This document shows, piece after piece, positions 1 to 5,573 of a stretch of DNA of 6,055 bases. Numbering within the stretch: the stretch's first letter is position 1; every line of letters begins with the position of its first letter. Source of the stretch: Candidatus Cloacimonadota bacterium (lineage in GTDB: Bacteria; Cloacimonadota; Cloacimonadia; Cloacimonadales; TCS61); contig DAOWES010000135.1 in the NCBI GenBank assembly GCA_030638385.1, positions 1 through 6,055 on the forward strand, given 5' to 3'. The position numbers and the translations under genes were made by a program. The notes under the pieces are model-generated. The model was not told where the DNA came from. It saw only the letters and a list, made by a program, of their open reading frames with translations, and made no database searches.

Positions 1-57
1 ATTATTTTCCCCAAGAATATGATGAAAACTGATCGCGTGCTTGGAGTTGACTATTGA
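1..57 (+). CDS. Possible 3' end of a plus-strand gene (very short, uncertain)
   Basis: The frame beginning at base 1 is open for 18 codons (IIFPKNMMKTDRVLGVDY) and stops with TGA at 55-57. It could be the tail of a gene entering from the left and converging on the polysaccharide operon. It is too short to identify, and at least one minus-strand frame is also open across the same bases, so this is weak evidence. Confidence 0.2.
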   Translation: MIFPKNMMKTDRVLGVDY

Positions 58-69
58 AAGGTAGTATAA

Positions 70-239
70 ATGAAAGAAAGCATAGAGTATTATATAACCC
101 TAAATAAATAAAAAGGAAAAAGATACAACTATTACAAAAAAAAGTAGTGAGTTTTTTTTATGCAGAAAAAATTTATAAGAATATAAAAGAAACATATGGT
201 GATTTCTGTTCTCAATCATTCTTACGTAATAAAGGTTGA
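70..239 (+). pseudogene. Possible frameshifted small plus-strand ORF
   Basis: GAAAGG at 56-61 is a good Shine-Dalgarno eight bases before an ATG at 70. The frame codes MKESIEYYITLNK and stops at 109-111. Another plus-strand frame is then open from 108 to a TGA at 237-239; it has no ATG and its 43 codons give a plausible Lys- and Tyr-rich peptide that includes YKNIKETYGDFCSQSFLRNK. One frameshift near 105-110 would join the two into about 56 residues. I recognise no family. Open frames of this length are common in AT-rich DNA, so this may be a decayed gene or chance. Confidence 0.2.
136..159. repeat. A8 / T8 inverted repeat
   Basis: Eight A (136-143), an 8-base spacer GTAGTGAG, and eight T (152-159) can form an A:T-only stem. 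It has no GC pairs, so it is not a convincing terminator in either direction. The homopolymer runs are prone to replication slippage, which fits the broken reading frames around them. Confidence 0.35.
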
Positions 240-414
240 TTATAGTTGTTTAAAAATAACGTTTTTTGCCAGTATCTAATAAAGAGCGAGCTCAGATAAC
301 TCTAATAAATTGACTACATGATTTCCTAACTAAATACATTTTAAAATTTGAGTAAGCTTAATTTCTCATTCTTTTCTACCCCATTCACATCTTCCAAAGA
401 ATCTGAATCTTATT
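240..414. other. Stretch without a recognisable gene
   Basis: Between the possible plus-strand remnant and the hairpin after the epimerase gene I see no coding sequence, tRNA-like fold, CRISPR repeat or convincing promoter. A TTGACT hexamer at 310-315 on the plus strand has only a poor -10 partner (TAAATA at 331-336, 15-bp spacing). A 6-bp tandem GAATCT lies at 399-410. On the minus strand a short open piece at about 345-410 would code DSDSLEDVNGVEKNEKLSLL before a stop, without a start codon and closed by TAA upstream; I do not call it a gene. Confidence 0.5.
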
Positions 415-430
415 CGAAGCCCCTGCTTCG
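415..430 (-). repeat. Short GC-rich hairpin just after the epimerase stop
   Basis: The minus strand reads CGAAGC, loop AGGG, then GCTTCG: a perfect 6-bp stem beginning six bases after the TAG stop (439-437). It is where an operon-end terminator would be expected, but the following bases (AATAAGATTC) contain no U-tract, so it is not a standard intrinsic terminator. It may stabilise the mRNA 3' end, assist a factor-dependent stop, or be chance. Confidence 0.45.
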
Positions 431-436
431 CAAATC

Positions 437-1504
437 CTACAATCTTTTCAAATGCTCAATAATTTTCTCACTCGCATTTCCATGGCCATAAAGCTCAACG
501 TTAAAATCGATATCCATTTGTTTCATCTCACCATAACTGCTGATGATTTTCTCTTTATCTGCCCCGACGATTTTATTAAATCCATTTTGCACCAATTCCA
601 CCCATTCGGTTTCATCGCGCATTGTCAGACAAGGCTTGGCAAAGAAGAAAGCTTCCTTTTGCAAACCACCACTATCGGTCATCACCATCTCGCATTTTTT
701 TAGAAGGTACACCATTTCTAAATATCCAACCGGTTCAATAATTGTTAATCCGTTTGAGCCGGATTTTAATTTCAAATTATTAATTATTTTTCGTGTACGT
801 GGATGAAGTGGCAAAACAATCGGAGTATCTTTTGCTATTTCTGCGAGAGCTTCGAAGATAGCAATTAAACGCTTTGGATCATCTGTATTTTCTGCTCGAT
901 GAACAGTTGATAAAATAAATTTTTCCGGAAGTTCTACTTGTGGCTTTTGCGACATTTTAGCATAAAAGAGTGCTGCATCCAACATCACATCACCGCAATT
1001 AACTATTTTTGACTCGATATTTTCATAACCTTCTTTTTTAAGATTATCAACCGCTGTTTGGGTGGGACAAAAAAGAATGTCACTAATTCTATCGGTGAGA
1101 ATGCGGTTAACTTCTTCCGGCATATTCATATTAAAAGAACGAAGTCCGGCTTCTACATGAGCCACTTTGATATGCAATTTTTTGGCAGCGAGCGAACCGG
1201 CAATTGTAGAATTTGTGTCTCCATAAACCAGCACCCAATCCGGTTTTTCTAATAAAAGAACTTTTTCGATCTCTTCCATCATGCGCCCGGTCATAGCTCC
1301 ATGAGAAAGACTATTGATCGCCAAATTATAATCCGGTTTGGGAATCTGCATCTGAGTAAAAAATATCTCGCTCATATTAGCATCAAAATGTTGCCCGGTG
1401 TGAATAATTATTTCATTGATTTCTTTATGTTTAGCAATCTCTCTGCTCACAGCCGCAGCTTTTATAAACTGAGGACGCGCCCCGATTATGGTTATTAGTT
1501 TCAT
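437..1504 (-). CDS. wecB: UDP-N-acetylglucosamine 2-epimerase, non-hydrolysing (WecB family)
   Basis: A complete 355 aa cytoplasmic epimerase of the WecB/WbpI family. The best known reaction interconverts UDP-GlcNAc and UDP-ManNAc for cell-surface polysaccharides. Motifs appear in order: GARPQFIKAA with Lys15, HTGQHFD (35-41), GDTNST with Asp96, HVEAGLRS with Glu118, MPEEVNR with Glu130/131, TVHRAEN with His202, HPRTRK (234-239) and TDSGGLQKEA (276-285). Length and motif spacing match active family members. Near the C-terminus the sequence is MRDETEWVELV (295-305), whereas classic WecB has a TERPE form. This recalls WbpI-type enzymes that act on modified UDP-GlcNAc, so the exact substrate is open and the symbol is a family label. 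The start is set at 1504 from the GGAG site. It is the last gene of the operon, 14 bases after the deacetylase stop, and is richer in GC than its neighbours. Confidence 0.9.
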   Translation of the reverse strand: MKLITIIGARPQFIKAAAVSREIAKHKEINEIIIHTGQHFDANMSEIFFTQMQIPKPDYNLAINSLSHGAMTGRMMEEIEKVLLLEKPDWVLVYGDTNSTIAGSLAAKKLHIKVAHVEAGLRSFNMNMPEEVNRILTDRISDILFCPTQTAVDNLKKEGYENIESKIVNCGDVMLDAALFYAKMSQKPQVELPEKFILSTVHRAENTDDPKRLIAIFEALAEIAKDTPIVLPLHPRTRKIINNLKLKSGSNGLTIIEPVGYLEMVYLLKKCEMVMTDSGGLQKEAFFFAKPCLTMRDETEWVELVQNGFNKIVGADKEKIISSYGEMKQMDIDFNVELYGHGNASEKIIEHLKRL

Positions 1505-1510
1505 AATATT

Positions 1511-1514
1511 CTCC
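1511..1514 (-). promoter_or_regulatory. Ribosome binding site that fixes the epimerase start
   Basis: The minus strand reads TTTTGGAGAATATTATG. GGAG stands six bases before the ATG at 1504-1502. The frame is also open back to a TTG at 1516-1514, but that TTG shares its last G with the GGAG, so it cannot use this site. The ATG also gives the family's normal N-terminus (MKLITIIGARPQ). Confidence 0.85.
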
Positions 1515-1518
1515 AAAA

Positions 1519-2241
1519 TTAATTTTGTTTTTTCATAAGTTCTTTAATTGTGATAACCTCAAATTCATTATCATAAAGCCATTTCATAATTTCTCGAAAT
1601 TCATCTGGTGGGCAATTGCCTCCAAAACCTTCGTCATCCGGATGGATTTTATGAAAACCCAGAATTACAGCATATTCTTTATTCTCAACTGCTCTGATAA
1701 ATCTGGAAATCATCGTTTGCGGAGTAAAAGAACTATCATAGGAAAAATATCCTAACATTGTTCTATCAATTGGATAAAATGAGACATTATCCATACTACA
1801 GCGAAGATTTTTATAATCATCCAAAATTATCCCAAGATGTTCTTCACAAACAGAACCGGAAGGTAAAGCAAAAGATTCATGGCTTAAACCTCGATTTTTC
1901 AAATTTAACCAATCTTGATGAACTTCATATTTCACTACTTCGAGATCACAATTTGGTAAATATGGATGATTTAAAGTATGACCGCCGGTTTCCCAACCAT
2001 GAACAAATTCCAGATCTTCAATTTGCTGCCAATTACATTTTCCTCGTGAACCGATTTTTCCGGTATTTATAAAATTTGTTACTTTATAGCCAAACTCATC
2101 TAAAATTGGTAATGCATGAGTATATTGACTTTCATATTCATCATCAAAAGTTATAACGATGTATGGTTTTTTATTTGTAAGCGTAGTCGGACTAGTGCAC
2201 CCTAAAATAAATATTATTAATAAACTAAATATTTTTCTCAT
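1519..2241 (-). CDS. NodB-family polysaccharide deacetylase, predicted lipoprotein
   Basis: A 240 aa carbohydrate esterase family 4 (NodB homology) protein, expected to remove N- or O-acetyl groups from a polysaccharide in a metal-dependent reaction. The N-terminus is a lipoprotein signal: a hydrophobic run ends in the lipobox ILGC with Cys15, and Thr at +2 favours sorting to the outer membrane. Catalytic motifs are in the usual order: TFDDE with Asp33 and Asp34 (catalytic base and metal ligand), HTLNHP with metal ligands His88 and His92, the substrate-groove motif as FALPSG (124-129) and GFHKI with His197. The usual Arg of motif 3 (RxP) is absent; the form is closer to the FAYPxG type of IcaB/PgaB relatives. 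Five further Cys (69, 98, 132, 148, 210) would lie in the periplasm. AGAG lies seven bases before the ATG. It overlaps the beta-barrel gene and precedes the epimerase. The acetylated substrate is unknown. Confidence 0.88.
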   Translation of the reverse strand: MRKIFSLLIIFILGCTSPTTLTNKKPYIVITFDDEYESQYTHALPILDEFGYKVTNFINTGKIGSRGKCNWQQIEDLEFVHGWETGGHTLNHPYLPNCDLEVVKYEVHQDWLNLKNRGLSHESFALPSGSVCEEHLGIILDDYKNLRCSMDNVSFYPIDRTMLGYFSYDSSFTPQTMISRFIRAVENKEYAVILGFHKIHPDDEGFGGNCPPDEFREIMKWLYDNEFEVITIKELMKKQN

Positions 2242-3262
2242 AATTAAACTCTATCTGAAATCCAAATTGATGATAATTGATATCGAAATCGGGAGTAAAA
2301 TAACTGTAATTTATCCCCATTAAGAGAGAATTTGTAAATTTATATAAACAAAGATAAGAATATTCTCTATTCGTATAATCAGTTGTAAATTCATCACTTC
2401 TGTTTATTCTATATAGAAGATAGTTTTCAAAATTTTCAAAATTAAAATTGCAATAGGTTTGAGATTGCCAGTTAAAAATATCGTCATCGTTAAATATTTC
2501 GGTAAACATATTTGTTCCAAAAGCAAAAAGCTGAGCCGGAGAATATGATATTTCCAAAAGAGATTTTATTTTATCCCCTTTGGAATAAGTTGGTAAATAT
2601 TGATACACTGAACTTTGATAAATAGAAATATTTGAGAAATTAAAAAAGGTTTCAATACCAAATGAATGATTTCGCACATTGTATTCTTCATTTCTTCCAA
2701 CCAATAAATAGTAAAATTGCGTATTGAAATTATCATTGGAATATCCAACTGCCAGATTACCAATTACAGAATTAAAATCATTAGCAGCGAGAGTAGTTAG
2801 AAATTGAATATTTTCTTTTGAATATAAAACTTCCACACCGTTATAACGATAATTTTCGATAACGCCAAAATCGTAGAATCTATCCCTAACTTGAATATTA
2901 TAAATCTTTGACTTCGCACCATATTTCAAGCGATCAATTTTGTAGGAAAAGCTAAAATTATTTTTATGATATGTGATACCGGTTTTGTTCAATAAAATTT
3001 CTTTCTCATAGAATTTATCGTTAAAAGTAAGATCAAACCAGAAATCGGTATTTTTTTGGATAGAATAGTTCCAACCTGCATAAAAGGCGTGTCTATCAAA
3101 ATAATTTGTAGATTTATACTCCCTACCCGGGAAATAATCTGTCCCCATAAATGAGTTCATTTGATAGTAGAAATTATCTTTCTGAAATATGTTATCTACT
3201 TCAATAGATAAAAGTTTTGAGCTTATAATTAATATAACTAGAAATAGGTTTATTTTTTTCAT
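2225..3262 (-). CDS. Predicted outer-membrane beta-barrel protein, function unknown
   Basis: I do not recognise this 345 aa protein as a named family. It begins with a signal peptide (MKK, hydrophobic core at about 4-14, possible cleavage after Ser19). The rest is an almost continuous series of amphipathic stretches with alternating aromatic or hydrophobic and polar residues, rich in Tyr, Phe and Asn and separated by short polar turns; examples are FWFDLTFND (74-82), FSFSYKID (103-110), FYYLLVGR (183-190), LLMGINYSYF (313-322) and the last strand FGFQIEFNY (333-341). This is the pattern of an outer-membrane beta-barrel with perhaps a dozen or more strands. Four residues follow the final aromatic, which is slightly unusual. 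No clear Shine-Dalgarno precedes the start; the ATGA overlap with the glycosyltransferase gene suggests coupled translation. It overlaps the deacetylase gene by 17 bases. A role in glycan export, anchoring or as an accessory to the deacetylase is inference from position. Confidence 0.75.
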   Translation of the reverse strand: MKKINLFLVILIISSKLLSIEVDNIFQKDNFYYQMNSFMGTDYFPGREYKSTNYFDRHAFYAGWNYSIQKNTDFWFDLTFNDKFYEKEILLNKTGITYHKNNFSFSYKIDRLKYGAKSKIYNIQVRDRFYDFGVIENYRYNGVEVLYSKENIQFLTTLAANDFNSVIGNLAVGYSNDNFNTQFYYLLVGRNEEYNVRNHSFGIETFFNFSNISIYQSSVYQYLPTYSKGDKIKSLLEISYSPAQLFAFGTNMFTEIFNDDDIFNWQSQTYCNFNFENFENYLLYRINRSDEFTTDYTNREYSYLCLYKFTNSLLMGINYSYFTPDFDINYHQFGFQIEFNYEKNI

Positions 3263-4482
3263 TTTATAAATAATTTTGCAAAAACATCATCCAACTTCTT
3301 AGCTAATTCATTTCTATCAAAATTGGTTTTCACAAAATCCCGCCCCTTTTGTTTCATTTTTTCAAGTTCCAAACTATTAGTTTTCAAATACTCAATTTCC
3401 TCAACTAATTCATCAACATTATCTGGTTCAAAGCAAATCCCGGCTTCCGATTTTTCAAGAATTTCTTTTGCTTCACCCTTCACACCAAGAATTATTGGAA
3501 GGTTAGCAGACATATAATCAAAAAGTTTGGAGGGAATTGTTCTTTCAAAAACTTCTATATTTTTTAGTGGGATAAGACCGCAATCCGACAGCGAAAGATA
3601 TTCACTCATATCATCTTTGGCAATTTCGCCGGTGAAAATAACATTTGTAAGATTATGAGATTTTGCGTAATTTTTTAATAACGTTTCCTCCGGACCGGTA
3701 CCTACCATTAGAAAAAGTATCTTCTTTTCTTTTAATTTCTCAGCAGCTTTCAAGACAACTGTAAGATTCTGAGCAAGACCTAAATTACCGGCATAAATGA
3801 CGATAAAGTTTTTATCTACTTGAAATTTTTCTTTCAATTCTTCGGAAACATCAACTGGTTTAAAAGACAAATCACTGCCATTTCTAATTACCGATATTTT
3901 ATTTTTGGAATATCCGTTCTCGATAATTCTCTGTTTAAATCTTTTGGTTACTGCCACAATATGATCAGCATTTTTATATAACGATTTTTCCAAAGCATAA
4001 CTGAATTTTCGGAAATGTTTATTTTTCAACTCTCCCATTTCAACTGCTGCATCAGGCCATAAATCCCTTACTTCAAAAATAAATTTTGTTTTAGGGAAGA
4101 AAAACTTGAGAGCTAAACCAATTATGCCAACAAACAATGGTGGCGATGTTACATAAACAATATCATATTTTTTCCAACTAAAAATAGCAGAGAGAGTTCC
4201 CAGAAAAGCGAATGATATGTAGAATAACAATCTTGTGATAAAATTTTTATTAACACTAGTGTATACCCAAACTCTTTTTATCTTAAAATCTTCCATTGTT
4301 TCTGTCATAAACATTTTGCCTTTATATCCTTCAAAAATAATTCCTTTTGGATGATTCGGCATTTCAGTAAGTACAGTAACATCATGACCTTGCTTTGTTA
4401 AATACCTAACATTTGCCAAAGCTCTGTTTGTGGTTGCTCCTATTTCAGGATGGAAATACTGGGATATATATAGGATTTTCAT
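3259..4482 (-). CDS. WbuB-like GT4 glycosyltransferase
   Basis: A complete 407 aa glycosyltransferase that resembles the WbuB/WcaI-type branch of GT4. The founding member, WbuB of E. coli O26, is regarded as an L-FucNAc transferase; whether this protein uses that sugar is not shown. Visible marks are the start MKILYISQYFHPEIGATTNR with its Gly-rich donor loop, MPNHPKG (41-47), a hydrophobic segment at about 82-101 that fits membrane association, VTSPPLF (111-117), the characteristic FEVRDLWPDAAVEMG (136-150), YAGNLG (230-235), GTGPE (261-265) and IPSKLFDYMSANLPI (316-330). The Glu usually found in FEYM is Asp322 here. The start codon overlaps the previous gene's stop in ATGA, and the stop overlaps the next gene's start in the same way, so translation is probably coupled through this part of the operon. 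Family assignment is firm, the sugar is not. Confidence 0.9.
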   Translation of the reverse strand: MKILYISQYFHPEIGATTNRALANVRYLTKQGHDVTVLTEMPNHPKGIIFEGYKGKMFMTETMEDFKIKRVWVYTSVNKNFITRLLFYISFAFLGTLSAIFSWKKYDIVYVTSPPLFVGIIGLALKFFFPKTKFIFEVRDLWPDAAVEMGELKNKHFRKFSYALEKSLYKNADHIVAVTKRFKQRIIENGYSKNKISVIRNGSDLSFKPVDVSEELKEKFQVDKNFIVIYAGNLGLAQNLTVVLKAAEKLKEKKILFLMVGTGPEETLLKNYAKSHNLTNVIFTGEIAKDDMSEYLSLSDCGLIPLKNIEVFERTIPSKLFDYMSANLPIILGVKGEAKEILEKSEAGICFEPDNVDELVEEIEYLKTNSLELEKMKQKGRDFVKTNFDRNELAKKLDDVFAKLFIK

Positions 4483-5573
4483 TTTAATAAATCCGCATAT
4501 AGTTTAAATAATTTCTTTTCTTCTTTTTTCCAATTATATTTTTCTTCAACTGACTTTCTACCATTTTCTCCCATTTTCTCAGCTAACTCTTTATTATTTA
4601 TCAAACAGATAATTGCTTTTCTTATTGCCTTAGTATCATCTGGATTAACACAAAGCCCACAATTATTATCTACAATAATCTCTCTCCAAAGTGAGAAATC
4701 TGAGCCAATAACTGGTAAACTAGCAGACATATATTCAAATATTTTATTCGGTTGCGCATTAACATGATTAGGTAATTTAGAAAAAAGGACCATGCCACCA
4801 ACAGATCTTTTCATTATAGAAGCCATTTTTTCTCTATCTACAAACCCATATTCAACAACTTTAAACCAATTTCTATGTTGCGCAAGTTCCCTTTTAAACG
4901 ACACAGAATCATAACATCCTGCTAAAGAAAATGTTACGTCGAGATCATCAAGACTATTCAATACTTGTTCAATTCCTCTAATTTTTGTAATACCACCAAT
5001 ATAGCAAATCGTTCTCTCTTTTTTACTCCAAGTAGATACATTATTAAACTCAGTTAAGATTGGATAATTATTCACTAAAATTGTATTCTTATTAAATTTT
5101 ATTAATTCTTCCATTATTGCTGGAGTTGCGGCAACAATAGCTGTAAAACTTGGCAAAATGAACTTTTCAATAAATTTATAGCCAATTTGTATTAGTTGAA
5201 TAACAAAGTTATTTAGATAATCCTTTGAATGAAGAGATCCTTTCAAATGCTCATGTGAATCAAAAATAACTTCTGCTCCTAATAATCTTAAAGGAATTAC
5301 AAGAAACATTAATTCTGGGTCATGAATATGATATAGCTCAGCTCTATTCTTTAAAGCTAAAAACAACATAAATATTGGTGAAATTAAAATTCTTAATAAT
5401 CTATTTGATAGTAAAGGAAAAGGGATCACGTCAATTCCATTTAACTTTTCCATTTTATCATGTTTAGCTATAAGAGTAACTTGATAATACTTTCCTAAGC
5501 TACTGCACTCCTTCAGAAATATTCGTGTATCAAGTGCACGATGTACAGAACTAAGATGGCATATTTTTTTCAT
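4479..5573 (-). CDS. GT4 family glycosyltransferase
   Basis: A full-length (364 aa) GT-B fold glycosyltransferase of family GT4, probably adding one sugar of the repeat unit at the cytoplasmic side of the inner membrane. The start is typical of one GT4 subgroup: MKKICHLSSVH followed by DTRIFLKECSSL (15-26). The N-terminal domain carries YHIHDPE (81-87) and IFDSHEH (103-109); a hydrophobic stretch at about 59-74 could bind the membrane. The C-terminal domain has YIGGITKIRG (191-200) and AQPNKIFEYMSASLPVI (273-289), then WREI and the NNCGLCVNP loop. Glu280 is the second Glu of the EX7E motif, but the position of the first holds Asn272. The start is supported by an AAGGA ribosome binding site. 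Its stop overlaps the next gene in an ATGA junction. No coding damage is seen. The sugar specificity is unknown. Confidence 0.88.
   Translation of the reverse strand: MKKICHLSSVHRALDTRIFLKECSSLGKYYQVTLIAKHDKMEKLNGIDVIPFPLLSNRLLRILISPIFMLFLALKNRAELYHIHDPELMFLVIPLRLLGAEVIFDSHEHLKGSLHSKDYLNNFVIQLIQIGYKFIEKFILPSFTAIVAATPAIMEELIKFNKNTILVNNYPILTEFNNVSTWSKKERTICYIGGITKIRGIEQVLNSLDDLDVTFSLAGCYDSVSFKRELAQHRNWFKVVEYGFVDREKMASIMKRSVGGMVLFSKLPNHVNAQPNKIFEYMSASLPVIGSDFSLWREIIVDNNCGLCVNPDDTKAIRKAIICLINNKELAEKMGENGRKSVEEKYNWKKEEKKLFKLYADLLK

Noticed and set aside
47..70. TTGACT with TATAAA before the small ORF at 70
   Set aside because: Only 12 bases separate the hexamers, too few for a sigma-70 type promoter.
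310..336. Plus-strand promoter-like TTGACT and TAAATA
   Set aside because: The spacing is 15 bp and the -10 match is poor; it would read antisense into the epimerase gene. Such matches are frequent in AT-rich DNA.
452..1498. Plus-strand open frames of 64-87 codons over the epimerase gene
   Set aside because: They lie antisense to a gene with every family motif, have no family features, and overlap each other; they are shadow frames.
1758..2072. A 104-codon plus-strand open frame over the deacetylase gene
   Set aside because: It is the reverse-strand shadow of the conserved NodB domain and shows no recognisable protein features.
2566..2763. A 65-codon minus-strand open frame inside the beta-barrel gene
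   Set aside because: It is an out-of-frame reading of the barrel gene with no ribosome binding site role or domain.
4561..4580. Perfect 10-bp tandem repeat (ccattttctc twice)
   Set aside because: It encodes the KMGENGRK stretch common near the C-terminus of GT4 enzymes. The 10-bp unit is not a multiple of three and the frame is intact, so it reflects codon coincidence.
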